Below, one piece after another: positions 50,533 through 58,676 of a DNA stretch of 64,000 nt. This DNA comes from Mycobacterium shimoidei (GTDB lineage: Bacteria; Actinomycetota; Actinomycetes; Mycobacteriales; Mycobacteriaceae), in NCBI GenBank assembly GCA_002101905.1, contig LQPU01000014.1:1-64000 (forward strand). The letters run 5' to 3'. The translations under genes were made by a program, and so were the position numbers. How positions within the stretch are numbered: the stretch's first letter is position 1; each line of letters begins with the position of its first letter. The notes under the pieces were generated by a model. It was not told the origin of the DNA, searched no databases, and saw only the letters and a list, made by a program, of their open reading frames with translations.

Positions 50533-50913
50533 ATGCAGTTGGCGCTTCGCCCCTACCTCATCGCCGGTGCCGCAATCGCAGGTGCCGGAATAATCGTGCT
50601 TGCCCCGGCCACGCCTCGTCTGCCAGACGTTCAGGTCCCGGCAGTACAGCCCGCCGGCTCGGAGACGCTCGATTTCCGCGACTTCAACGTGCAGGACCTA
50701 CTCGGCGCGCTGGCCAACAGCGAAGGTGCGTTCTCGATTCCCGACACCGAAACGTTCGACGTCCCCGAAAGCGGACCGGCCGACCTCGGCGGCTTGCTCA
50801 ATCCCTCCATCACGGCACCCGACCCGGGGCCGCTGGACGTGAACAAGCTGCGGATCGGCGCGGCACTCGGTCCCGGCAACCCGCTGGCACCGGACGCTCC
50901 AGCCACCCAGTAG
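50533..50913 (+). CDS. Small secreted protein with GjpA-like leader
   Basis: About 126 residues. The N-terminus MQLALRPYLIAGAAIAGAG resembles the leader of the GjpA-like protein at 25917 (LRPYL-x-AG pattern), then a mature region of about 100 acidic, Pro/Asp-rich residues with no cysteines. ATG 50533 has only a weak GGAAA upstream; the frame is open to 50491 without a good start. It is far shorter than GjpA-type proteins, so it may be a related but truncated or independent secreted protein. Confidence 0.65.
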   Translation: MQLALRPYLIAGAAIAGAGIIVLAPATPRLPDVQVPAVQPAGSETLDFRDFNVQDLLGALANSEGAFSIPDTETFDVPESGPADLGGLLNPSITAPDPGPLDVNKLRIGAALGPGNPLAPDAPATQ

Positions 50914-50949
50914 GTGTTGCAGCGCGAAACGCCGATGGCCCGCGCATTG

Positions 50950-50971
50950 CCAGCGCGTGTGAACGCGCTGG
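50950..50971. promoter_or_regulatory. Palindrome upstream of the TetR gene
   Basis: CCAGCGCG (50950-50957) and CGCGCTGG (50964-50971) are exact complements separated by six bases, with outer CATTGC (50945-50950) and GCAATG (50983-50988) also complementary. It could be a TetR self-regulation operator or the terminator of the preceding small gene. Confidence 0.4.
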
Positions 50972-50992
50972 AGTTACTAGGTGCAATGAATT

Positions 50993-51559
50993 GTGGTGAC
51001 CTCGGGTAGCTCGTCCAATTCCCGGCTCTCCGTGGACGATTGGGTGCAAACGGGCTTCCGTGTACTCGCCGAAGAGGGACTCAAGGCGCTGACCGTCGAC
51101 CGGCTCTGCCGTCGGCTTTCAGTCACCAAAGGCAGCTTCTATTGGCACTTCAGCGACATGAAAGCGTACCGCAAGGCGCTGGTCGACGCCTGGGCGGCGG
51201 TCCGCGATGAGGACCGCTGGTATTTCGACGACCTGGCGACGGACCCGCCGCGGCAGCGACTGTCCCGGATGATGACAGCGCTGGTGGGCCCCCGACATTG
51301 GATGCTGGAGCGTGCGATGCGCGAGTGGGCGCGATCGGAGGAGAGCGTCGCCGCGGCGGTACGCGAATCCGACCAGCGGGTGGTCGCGGCCGTCCGCCAA
51401 GCCTTCCTCGACGAGGGGTTCGGCCCAGAAGAGGCCGATATGCGCGCCAACGTCACGTTCGCCGCGGGTATCGGCTTCTTGCACCTGTCGGGTTCGCGGC
51501 CGAACCCGCAGGCTGCCAGCCGACGCGAGGATTTCCTCGAACTCATGCTGCGGCACTGA
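50993..51559 (+). CDS. TetR-family regulator
   Basis: A 188-residue regulator. The N-terminal helix-turn-helix is at about residues 30-55 (LTVDRLCRRLSVTKGSFYWHFSDMKAY pattern, GSFYWHF being a TetR hallmark), and the C-terminal ligand domain is unspecific. Start is one of two adjacent GTG codons (50993 or 50996). The flavoenzyme gene begins 38 bases downstream, and a 28-bp palindrome lies between them, so it most likely controls that gene. Confidence 0.86.
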   Translation: MVTSGSSSNSRLSVDDWVQTGFRVLAEEGLKALTVDRLCRRLSVTKGSFYWHFSDMKAYRKALVDAWAAVRDEDRWYFDDLATDPPRQRLSRMMTALVGPRHWMLERAMREWARSEESVAAAVRESDQRVVAAVRQAFLDEGFGPEEADMRANVTFAAGIGFLHLSGSRPNPQAASRREDFLELMLRH

Positions 51560-51562
51560 AAG

Positions 51563-51590
51563 CCGTTCCATACCAAAAGGTATGGTACGG
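51563..51590. promoter_or_regulatory. 28-bp operator-like palindrome
   Basis: Arms CCGTTCCATACC (51563-51574) and GGTATGGTACGG (51579-51590), complementary at 11 of 12 positions with an AAAA spacer. TATGGT (51581-51586) could be a -10 hexamer, with the ATG eleven bases after it. The likely binder is the adjacent TetR protein. Confidence 0.6.
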
Positions 51591-51597
51591 TCCGGCC

Positions 51598-52740
51598 ATG
51601 ACGGTCTCCGCGGACTTCGTCGCCCGACTGGCCGAGCGTGCCGTCGACGCGGAGAAGCAGCGCCGGCTGCCGCAAGCCACCATCGACGACTACCGGGAGT
51701 CCGGACTGGCCCGGCTGTTGCAGCCGGCACGCTACGGCGGACAGCAGGCCGAATTCCCGGAGATCTTCGACATGGTGCGTCAAATGGCCCACGGCTGTGC
51801 CTCAAGTGCCTGGACTCTGGGCTTCTACACGCTGCACAACTGGATGCTCGGGCTGTTCAGCGAGCAGGCCCAGGATGAGGTGTTCGCCGACGGCCCGGTG
51901 CTTTGCCCGGCGCCGCTGGCGCCGACCGGCAAGGGCGTACCGGTCGACGGCGGCATCCGGCTGACCGGGCGGTGGTCCTGGGCGACCGGTGTGATGGACG
52001 CCGACTGGGTGATGGTGGGCGCGATCTGCGACCCCGACGGCGCGCCGTATCCGGCGCTGGTGCTGCTGCCGGCGTCCGAGGTCGAAGTCGACGACGTGTG
52101 GCATACCGCCGGCATGTGTGCGACCGGTTCCAACGATGTCGTTATCGACGACGTGTGGGTGCCCGGTCATCGTCTGGTGCATGTCGCCGACATCTACCGG
52201 GGCAGCACGCCGGGCGCGGCGCTGCACGGCGCCGCGGTGTACCGATGGCCGATGGTGCCGACGTTGGCGTTGACCGCCGCGATGCCGGCGTTGGGGTCAG
52301 CGGAGTTCGTCGCCGACACCTACGCTCAGCGGCTGGGCGAGCGCGTGCTGGCCTATTCCGGTGTGGCACAAAAGGATCAGCCCGCCGCGCGGATACGGCT
52401 GGGCGAGGCCAGGGTGCGGTTGCGCGCACTAACTGCCTTGCTCGACCAAACCGCCGGGCTGATCCAGAGCACCGTCGAGACTGGTCAGCGGGTCAGCCGT
52501 GCAATGCGCGCCGACGCCCGGGCCGCGGCGGCGTTGATCGTGCACGAGTCGCGCGCCGTGATTGCCGATCTGCTGGAGGCCTCCGGGGCGAGCGCACAGT
52601 TTCTGGACAACCCGTTGCAGCGGGCCAAACGCGACGTCGACGTCATCTCCGGGCATGTGGTGTTCGACTACGACGTCAGCCGTGAGCTCGCCGGCGCGCT
52701 GGAGATCGGCGCCGAGGTGTCGCCATTCGCGATGATCTGA
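51598..52740 (+). CDS. Acyl-CoA dehydrogenase-fold flavoenzyme
   Basis: A 380-residue protein of the acyl-CoA dehydrogenase fold, closer to the flavin-dependent monooxygenase group (HsaA/DszC/HpaB-like) than to fatty-acyl dehydrogenases: it has LTGRWSWATGVMDADWVMVGA, the insertion VWHTAGMCATGSNDVVIDDVWVPG, and lacks the usual catalytic Glu pattern of beta-oxidation enzymes. It probably uses reduced flavin to oxidise an aromatic or steroid-like compound; a reductase partner is not adjacent. ATG 51598 follows the TetR operator. Substrate is unknown. Confidence 0.8.
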   Translation: MTVSADFVARLAERAVDAEKQRRLPQATIDDYRESGLARLLQPARYGGQQAEFPEIFDMVRQMAHGCASSAWTLGFYTLHNWMLGLFSEQAQDEVFADGPVLCPAPLAPTGKGVPVDGGIRLTGRWSWATGVMDADWVMVGAICDPDGAPYPALVLLPASEVEVDDVWHTAGMCATGSNDVVIDDVWVPGHRLVHVADIYRGSTPGAALHGAAVYRWPMVPTLALTAAMPALGSAEFVADTYAQRLGERVLAYSGVAQKDQPAARIRLGEARVRLRALTALLDQTAGLIQSTVETGQRVSRAMRADARAAAALIVHESRAVIADLLEASGASAQFLDNPLQRAKRDVDVISGHVVFDYDVSRELAGALEIGAEVSPFAMI

Positions 52741-52823
52741 TTCGCCGGGATCCGCCGAGATTCGCCGAGATCGACGCCAGCGTGCGGCCCTCTCGAAACT
52801 TTTCCACGTCACGGTCGATCTCG
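52741..52823 (+). repeat. 10-bp triplet and dispersed inverted repeat, copy C
   Basis: Three 10-bp units TTCGCCGGGA, TCCGCCGAGA and TTCGCCGAGA (52741-52770) run into the third copy of the dispersed element, 52766-52823, with arms CGAGATCGACG and GGTCGATCTCG (ten paired positions) and the shared interior CCTCTCGAAACTTTTCC. Same orientation as copy A; one base longer. Confidence 0.75.
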
Positions 52824-52832
52824 GCGTAGCCC

Positions 52833-54059
52833 TTACAAATCCAAGGCGCGATACGTGCGGCGCACCCACTTCGGTTGCACCGCTTGCAGTCTGGCCAGCG
52901 ACGTGTTGCCGGCGACCGCCGCGGCGGCATCCGAGGACAACGTCGGCATGTTCTGCACCAGATACAGCAGGATCAGGTCCGCGCTCGGGTCGGCTTGCCA
53001 CCACGTCCCGTAAGCGCCTGGCCAGCTGAAGGTGCCGAGGCCGCCGGGCCCGAACAGCGGCGTCGCCTTCGCCGGGTCGGTGACGATCGACAGGTTGAGC
53101 CCGAACCCGCGGCCCACCCAGAACGGGGCGCCCAGAAACGGGTGTCGCTTTTGCTCGTCGGTAAGTCGATCGGTGCGCATCGCCCGCGCCGACTCCGGCG
53201 ACAACACCCGGACCCCGTCGAAAGTGCCATCACGCAAGAGCATTTCGATGAACCGTAGATAGTCATCAGCCGTCGACAACAAGCCGCCACCGGCATTGCA
53301 GAATGCCGGCAGAGTCAGCGGCGGCGGCCCCATCACGTCGTGTTGCAGCTGGTTGTGTTCGTCGAGGCGGTACATCGTCGCGGCTCGCCGGCGCGCCTCA
53401 GGGGTTACCGCAAAACCGGTGTCGACCATGCCCAGCGGTCGCAGGATTCGCTCGTCGAGCACCTGGTGGAATGGTTTGCCCTCGATGCGCGACAGCAGCA
53501 CCCCGACCACGTCGATGGCGTGACTGTAGGTCATCCGTTCACCGGGCTGATGCACCAACGGCAACTCGGCGAGCGCAGCCAGCCAGGTGTCCGGCCCCTG
53601 CCCGAACGGCAACCGGACATAGGCCCGCGATATCGGGCCGTCGACCGAGAAGCCGTACGCCAGCCCACTGGTGTGGGTGAGCAGATCCTCGACCAGGATG
53701 GTCCGCCGCGCGGGATGGGTCTTGTCCAGCGGGCCGGCTGGGTCGTCAAGCACCCGCATGTCGGCGAACTCGGGAAGCCAACGCGTGATCGGATCGCGTA
53801 GCGCCAGCTTGCCCTCGTCGACCAGGGTCATCGCGGCCGCGACGGTCACCGGTTTGGTCATCGAGGCGATGCGGAACAAGGTGTCGCGGCGCATCGGCAG
53901 CCCGGCGTCGACGTCGCGGTAACCGATCTCGTTGACCTGCAACACCTCTCCGCGCTGCCAGACCATCGTCACAGCGCCGGCCAGCAGGCCGGCCTCGCAT
54001 GCCTCGCGGATGGAGGCCTGGTTGCCGTCGAGATTGTTCAGTGCCGCAGAGCCTGTCAT
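52833..54059 (-). CDS. Serine beta-lactamase-fold hydrolase
   Basis: A 408-residue protein of the class C beta-lactamase/penicillin-binding/esterase family. The nucleophile motif SMTK is at 66-69 and the second motif Tyr is in YSH at 178-180, replacing the Y-x-N of true lactamases, which fits esterase EstB-type enzymes. No signal peptide is evident, so it is probably cytoplasmic. ATG 54059 is chosen because upstream in-frame sequence overlaps the pyrR leader, and a TACTCT -10 lies seven bases upstream, implying a leaderless message. Related proteins include Rv1367c. Substrate unknown. Confidence 0.85.
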   Translation of the reverse strand: MTGSAALNNLDGNQASIREACEAGLLAGAVTMVWQRGEVLQVNEIGYRDVDAGLPMRRDTLFRIASMTKPVTVAAAMTLVDEGKLALRDPITRWLPEFADMRVLDDPAGPLDKTHPARRTILVEDLLTHTSGLAYGFSVDGPISRAYVRLPFGQGPDTWLAALAELPLVHQPGERMTYSHAIDVVGVLLSRIEGKPFHQVLDERILRPLGMVDTGFAVTPEARRRAATMYRLDEHNQLQHDVMGPPPLTLPAFCNAGGGLLSTADDYLRFIEMLLRDGTFDGVRVLSPESARAMRTDRLTDEQKRHPFLGAPFWVGRGFGLNLSIVTDPAKATPLFGPGGLGTFSWPGAYGTWWQADPSADLILLYLVQNMPTLSSDAAAAVAGNTSLARLQAVQPKWVRRTYRALDL

Positions 54060-54066
54060 TTTCGTC

Positions 54067-54072
54067 AGAGTA
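54067..54072 (-). promoter_or_regulatory. -10 hexamer of the serine hydrolase gene
   Basis: Minus-strand TACTCT ends seven bases before the ATG at 54059, so the transcript probably starts on or next to the start codon. No ribosome binding site is visible upstream, in agreement. Confidence 0.45.
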
Positions 54073-54104
54073 GCTGGCAGTGTTACGCTGCCCGGCAGTC
54101 GACA

Positions 54105-54141
54105 TCCTTTAACGATCCGTCCAGTGAGGCGGAGAAGGAGG
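54105..54141 (+). promoter_or_regulatory. PyrR-binding leader hairpin of the pyr operon
   Basis: CCG (54117-54119) pairs with CGG (54130-54132) around the loop TCCAGTGAGG, which matches the PyrR RNA-loop consensus UCCAGNGAGG. Below it TCCTT (54105-54109) pairs with AAGGA (54135-54139), which is part of the pyrR ribosome binding site AGGAGG (54136-54141). PyrR plus UMP could therefore hide the ribosome site. Translational repression of this kind is described for mycobacterial PyrR. Confidence 0.75.
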
Positions 54142-54153
54142 TCAAGAACTCGC

Positions 54154-54726
54154 ATGAATGCTGCGAGTGAAACCGGCTTAGGCCGCGATTCGAGGGAATT
54201 GATGTCGGCGGCCGACGTGGGCCGCACCATTGCTCGTATTGCGCATCAGATCATCGAAAAGACTGCGCTCGACGGACCCGACGCGCCGCGGGTGGTACTG
54301 CTGGGCATCCCGACTCGTGGCGTGACGCTGGCCACGCGGCTGGCCTCCCACATCGCCGAATTCAGTGGCGTGCACGTCGATCACGGCGCGTTGGACATCA
54401 CGCTCTACCGCGACGACCTGATGCAAAAACCGCCACGCCCGCTGGAAAACACCTCGATCCCGGCCGGTGGCATCGACGACGCCCTGGTCATCCTGGTCGA
54501 CGACGTGCTGTACTCCGGGCGCTCGGTGCGCTCGGCGCTCGACGCACTGCGCGACATCGGACGGCCGCGGGCCGTGCAGCTTGCGGTGCTGGTCGACCGC
54601 GGCCACCGCGAGCTGCCGCTACGCGCCGACTACGTGGGCAAGAATGTGCCGACCTCGCGCAGCGAGAGCGTGCATGTGCGGCTGGCCGAACACGACGACC
54701 GCGATCAGGTGGTGATCTCCCGATGA
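54154..54726 (+). CDS. pyrR: Pyrimidine operon regulator/UPRTase PyrR
   Basis: A 190-residue protein that binds pyr mRNA in response to UMP and has uracil phosphoribosyltransferase activity. PRPP motif [16 protein letters not shown] is present; [20 protein letters not shown] opens the fold. ATG 54154 is slightly far (12 bases) from the AGGAGG site, which is itself part of the leader hairpin. It overlaps pyrB by four bases. Orthologue of Rv1379. Confidence 0.95.
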   Translation: MNAASETGLGRDSRELMSAADVGRTIARIAHQIIEKTALDGPDAPRVVLLGIPTRGVTLATRLASHIAEFSGVHVDHGALDITLYRDDLMQKPPRPLENTSIPAGGIDDALVILVDDVLYSGRSVRSALDALRDIGRPRAVQLAVLVDRGHRELPLRADYVGKNVPTSRSESVHVRLAEHDDRDQVVISR

Positions 54727-55667
54727 GCAGGCACCTGCTGGCCGCGAGCGACCTGAGCCGCGACGACGCCACCGCGATCCTCGATGATGCCGACCGGTTC
54801 GCCCAGGCGCTGCTGGGCCGCGAGGTCCGCAAGTTGCCGACGCTGCGCGGCCGCACCATCATCACGATGTTCTACGAGAACTCCACCCGCACCCGGGTGT
54901 CGTTCGAGGTCGCCGGCAAGTGGATGAGCGCCGACGTCATCAACGTCAGCTCGGTGGGATCGTCCGTGGCCAAGGGCGAGTCGTTGCGGGACACCGCGCT
55001 GACGTTGCGCGCCGCCGGCGCCGACGCGCTGATCATCCGCCATCCCGCCTCCGGTGCGGCGCACCGGCTGGCCGACTGGACCGCCACCGAATCCGGTGGC
55101 CCGACGGTGATCAACGCCGGCGACGGCACCCACGAGCACCCGACGCAGGCCCTGCTGGACGCGCTGACCATCCGGCAGCGGCTCGGCGGGATCGAGGGTC
55201 GGCGGGTGGTGATCGTCGGCGACATCCTGCACAGCCGCGTCGCGAGATCCAATGTCATGCTGCTGGCGACGCTCGGCGCCGAAGTGGTGTTGGTGGCCCC
55301 GCCGACACTGCTGCCGGTCGGCCTGGCCGACTGGCCGGTCACCGTGTCCTACGATCTGGACGCCGAATTGCCCGTCGCCGACGCGGTGTTGATGCTGCGG
55401 GTGCAGGCCGAGCGGATGACCGGCGGCTTCTTCCCGTCGGCGCGCGAGTACTCGGTGCGTTACGGCCTGTCCGATCGGCGTCAGGCAATGCTGCCCGGCC
55501 ACGCGGTGGTGTTGCACCCCGGCCCGATGCTGCGGGGCATGGAGATCGCGTTCTCGGTGGCCGACTCGTCGCAATCTGCTGTGCTGCAACAGGTTTCCAA
55601 CGGCGTGCATGTACGGATGGCGGTGCTGTTCCATCTGCTGGTCGGGACTGAGGAAATCGCGGCATGA
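54723..55667 (+). CDS. pyrB: Aspartate carbamoyltransferase catalytic chain
   Basis: A 314-residue enzyme that joins carbamoyl phosphate and aspartate, the second step of UMP synthesis. Carbamoyl phosphate motif [13 protein letters not shown] lies at about 41-53 and the loop with [12 protein letters not shown] follows; [12 protein letters not shown] and [10 protein letters not shown] complete the site. No regulatory chain gene is present. ATG overlaps the pyrR stop; the stop overlaps pyrC. Confidence 0.96.
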   Translation: MSRHLLAASDLSRDDATAILDDADRFAQALLGREVRKLPTLRGRTIITMFYENSTRTRVSFEVAGKWMSADVINVSSVGSSVAKGESLRDTALTLRAAGADALIIRHPASGAAHRLADWTATESGGPTVINAGDGTHEHPTQALLDALTIRQRLGGIEGRRVVIVGDILHSRVARSNVMLLATLGAEVVLVAPPTLLPVGLADWPVTVSYDLDAELPVADAVLMLRVQAERMTGGFFPSAREYSVRYGLSDRRQAMLPGHAVVLHPGPMLRGMEIAFSVADSSQSAVLQQVSNGVHVRMAVLFHLLVGTEEIAA

Positions 55668-56968
55668 GTGTGCTCATCCGCGGGGTGCGGCTATACGGCG
55701 AGGGCGACCAGGTCGACGTGCTGGTCGACGGTCCCGGTTTTGCAGGTCAGATCACCGACATCGGTGCGGACCTTGCCATTCCGGAGACTGCCGACGTGAT
55801 CGACGCGACCGGGCAGGTGCTGCTACCCGGCCTGGTCGACTTGCACACCCACCTGCGTGAGCCGGGCCGCGAATACGCCGAAGACATCGAAACCGGTTCG
55901 GCCGCAGCGGCGTTGGGCGGCTACACAGCGGTGTTTGCGATGGCCAACACGAATCCGGTCGCCGACAGCCCGGTGGTCACCGACCACGTCTGGCATCGCG
56001 GCCAGGAAGTCGGGCTGGTCGACGTGCACCCGGTCGGCGCTGTCACCGTCGGGCTGGCCGGGGCCGAGCTCACCGAAATGGGCATGATGGCCGACGGTGC
56101 CGCACAGGTGCGGATGTTCTCCGACGACGGCAAATGCGTACACGATCCGCTGGTGATGCGCCGCGCCCTGGAATACGCCACCGGCCTGGGCGTGCTGATT
56201 GCCCAGCACGCCGAAGAGCCGCGGCTGACCGTGGGCGCCGTCGCCCACGAAGGACCCCACGCCGCGCGGCTCGGGCTGTCGGGCTGGCCGCGGGCGGCCG
56301 AGGAGTCGATCGTCGCGCGCGACGCGCTGCTGGCCCGCGACGCCGGCGCCCGGGTGCATATCTGCCACGCTTCCACCGCGGGCACCGTCGAGATCCTGAA
56401 ATGGGCCAAGGATCAAGGCATTGCGATCACCGCCGAGGTCACACCACATCATCTGCTGCTCGACGATTCCCGGTTGGCCAGCTACGACGGAAACAACCGG
56501 GTCAACCCACCGCTGCGCGAAGCCGCCGATGCGCAGGCGCTGCGTCAAGCGCTGGCCGACGGGGTAATCGACTGCGTGGCCACCGATCATGCCCCGCACG
56601 CTGAGCACGAGAAATGCGTCGAGTTCGCTGCCGCGCTGCCGGGCATGCTGGGGCTGCAGACCGCGCTGTCGGTGGTCGCGCAGACGATGGTGCTTCCCGG
56701 GCTGTTGACCTGGCGCGACGTGGCCCGGGTGATGAGCGAGAATCCCGCCCGCATCGCGCGCCTGCCCGATCAGGGTCGGCCCCTGGAGATCGGTGAGCCG
56801 GCGAATCTGACCGTGGTCGACCCCGAGGCAAGCTGGACAGTGGCCGGAGACGAGCTGGCCAGCCGGTCGGCCAACACCCCGTACGAGCAGATGACTTTGC
56901 CGGCCACGGTGACCGCGACGCTGTTGCGCGGCAAGGTCACCGCCCGCGACGGAAAGAGTCCGGCATGA
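55664..56968 (+). CDS. pyrC: Dihydroorotase
   Basis: A 434-residue class I dihydroorotase. The zinc motif [11 protein letters not shown] near 60-70 is followed by later ligands in the QHAEEPR and HICHAST regions and by [10 protein letters not shown] with the catalytic aspartate. It closes carbamoyl aspartate to dihydroorotate. ATG start overlaps pyrB by four bases, and the stop overlaps the next gene the same way. Confidence 0.96.
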   Translation: MSVLIRGVRLYGEGDQVDVLVDGPGFAGQITDIGADLAIPETADVIDATGQVLLPGLVDLHTHLREPGREYAEDIETGSAAAALGGYTAVFAMANTNPVADSPVVTDHVWHRGQEVGLVDVHPVGAVTVGLAGAELTEMGMMADGAAQVRMFSDDGKCVHDPLVMRRALEYATGLGVLIAQHAEEPRLTVGAVAHEGPHAARLGLSGWPRAAEESIVARDALLARDAGARVHICHASTAGTVEILKWAKDQGIAITAEVTPHHLLLDDSRLASYDGNNRVNPPLREAADAQALRQALADGVIDCVATDHAPHAEHEKCVEFAAALPGMLGLQTALSVVAQTMVLPGLLTWRDVARVMSENPARIARLPDQGRPLEIGEPANLTVVDPEASWTVAGDELASRSANTPYEQMTLPATVTATLLRGKVTARDGKSPA

Positions 56969-57471
56969 ATTCGGCAACGCTGGTCGCATCGCTGATCTTC
57001 GCCGCAGTGCTCGTGGTGCTGATCGCTGTCGTGATCTCGATGATGATGCGCGGCTGGCGCCGCCGCGGTGAGCGGCAGGCCGCGCTGATCGGCACGCTGC
57101 CGACCAGGCCCGACATGGTCGGCTCGGCGACCGTCGGGCCCACCCGTGGGTTGTATGTCGGCAGCACGCTGGCGCCCAACTGGAACGACCGGGTCGCCGT
57201 CGGTGATCTGGGTTATCGCAGCAAGGCGGTGATGACCCGCTACCGGCAAGGGATCATGCTGCAACGCAGCGGCGCCAGCCCGATCTGGATTCCGCAGGAG
57301 TCCATCAAGGACATCCGCACCGAACGCGCCTTGGTCGGCAAGGTCGGCCCGCGGGAGGGGATTTTGGCCATCCGGTGGCGGCTACCGTCGGGCACTGAGA
57401 TCGACACCGGTTTCCGCGGCGATGACCGCGCCGAATACGCCAGCTGGCTGGCGGTGGGAGACGCCCGATGA
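56965..57471 (+). CDS. Membrane-anchored protein in the pyr operon
   Basis: A 168-residue protein with one N-terminal helix (about 5-28), a basic RGWRRRGER turn, then a soluble, PH-like beta-rich domain with [31 protein letters not shown] sequence. It is conserved between pyrC and carA in mycobacteria (Rv1382), so it is probably linked to the operon, but no role is known. It overlaps both neighbours by four bases. Confidence 0.85.
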   Translation: MNSATLVASLIFAAVLVVLIAVVISMMMRGWRRRGERQAALIGTLPTRPDMVGSATVGPTRGLYVGSTLAPNWNDRVAVGDLGYRSKAVMTRYRQGIMLQRSGASPIWIPQESIKDIRTERALVGKVGPREGILAIRWRLPSGTEIDTGFRGDDRAEYASWLAVGDAR

Positions 57472-58580
57472 AAGCGCTGCTGGTCCTCGAGGACGGCCGG
57501 GTCTTCACCGGCACACCATTCGGGGCGATCGGCCAAACACTCGGTGAGGCAGTGTTTTCCACCGGCATGTCGGGCTACCAGGAGACACTCACCGATCCGA
57601 GCTATCACCGCCAGATCGTGGTTGCCACGGCACCGCAGATCGGCAACACCGGCTGGAACACCGAAGACGCCGAAAGCCGTGGCGACAAGATCTGGGTGGC
57701 CGGCTATGCGGTGCGCGATCCCTCACCGCGCCCATCGAATTGGCGTGCCACCGGCACGCTGGAAGGCGAACTGGTCCGGCAGCACATCGTCGGTATCGCC
57801 GGCATCGATACCCGCGCGGTCGTGCGTCACCTGCGCAGCCGCGGCTCGATGAAGGCCGGCGTGTTCTCCTCGGACGCGCTTGGCCCGCACGAAGAACTGC
57901 TGGACCGGGTGCGCAGCCAGCAGCCGATGCTGGGCGCCGACCTGGCCGGAGAAGTCACCACCCCCACGCCTTATGTCGTGGAACCCGAGGGACCGCAACG
58001 ATTTACCGTGGTGGCGCTCGACCTCGGGATCAAAACCAACACTCCGCGCAACTTCGCCCGGCGCGGGATCCGCACCCACGTGCTGCCGTCGTCGGCCACC
58101 TTCGAGCAGATCGCCGAAGTGCAACCCGATGGCGTGTTCTTGTCCAACGGGCCGGGCGACCCCGCCACCGCCGACCACATCGTCGCGGTGACCCGCGACG
58201 TGCTCGGCGCCGGGATCCCGCTGTTCGGCATCTGTTTCGGCAACCAGATCCTGGGCCGGGCCCTGGGTCTGTCGACCTACAAGATGGTGTTCGGCCATCG
58301 CGGCATCAATGTCCCGGTGATCGATCACGCCACCGGGCGGGTGGCGGTGACCGCACAAAACCACGGTTTCGCACTGGAGGGTGAGGCCGGGCAGCGGTTC
58401 GACACGCCGTTCGGTGCGGCGGTGGTCAGTCACACCTGCGCCAACGACGGCGTCGTCGAGGGCGTCAAACTTGTTAGCGGGCGGGCGTTTTCGGTGCAAT
58501 ACCATCCGGAGGCGGCTGCCGGCCCGCACGACGCGGAGTATCTGTTCGATCAGTTCGTCGACCTGATGGGCGGCCAATGA
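57468..58580 (+). CDS. carA: Carbamoyl phosphate synthase small chain
   Basis: A 370-residue glutaminase subunit that supplies ammonia to CarB. The class I amidotransferase site is intact: [10 protein letters not shown] has the nucleophile Cys, and [12 protein letters not shown] carries the His and Glu of the triad. The N-domain has [17 protein letters not shown] 57468 overlaps the preceding stop. It is separated from carB by 96 bases that contain a strong hairpin. Confidence 0.96.
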   Translation: MKALLVLEDGRVFTGTPFGAIGQTLGEAVFSTGMSGYQETLTDPSYHRQIVVATAPQIGNTGWNTEDAESRGDKIWVAGYAVRDPSPRPSNWRATGTLEGELVRQHIVGIAGIDTRAVVRHLRSRGSMKAGVFSSDALGPHEELLDRVRSQQPMLGADLAGEVTTPTPYVVEPEGPQRFTVVALDLGIKTNTPRNFARRGIRTHVLPSSATFEQIAEVQPDGVFLSNGPGDPATADHIVAVTRDVLGAGIPLFGICFGNQILGRALGLSTYKMVFGHRGINVPVIDHATGRVAVTAQNHGFALEGEAGQRFDTPFGAAVVSHTCANDGVVEGVKLVSGRAFSVQYHPEAAAGPHDAEYLFDQFVDLMGGQ

Positions 58581-58592
58581 CGACCACCATTT

Positions 58593-58656
58593 GCGCGAGC
58601 GGGCGTGTTTGTACGGCGACACGCCGCAACCGGCGTACAACTGTGCCCGCTCGCGC
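58593..58656. repeat. 64-bp hairpin between carA and carB
   Basis: Outer arms GCGCGAGCGGGC (58593-58604) and GCCCGCTCGCGC (58645-58656) are perfect 12-base complements; inside them TTGTAC (58609-58614) and GTACAA (58635-58640) also pair. The structure ends 20 bases before the carB ATG. It may be a dispersed repeat or an RNA processing or attenuation element. Confidence 0.7.
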
Positions 58657-58676
58657 CGGAACCGGAGGGGTCGCTG

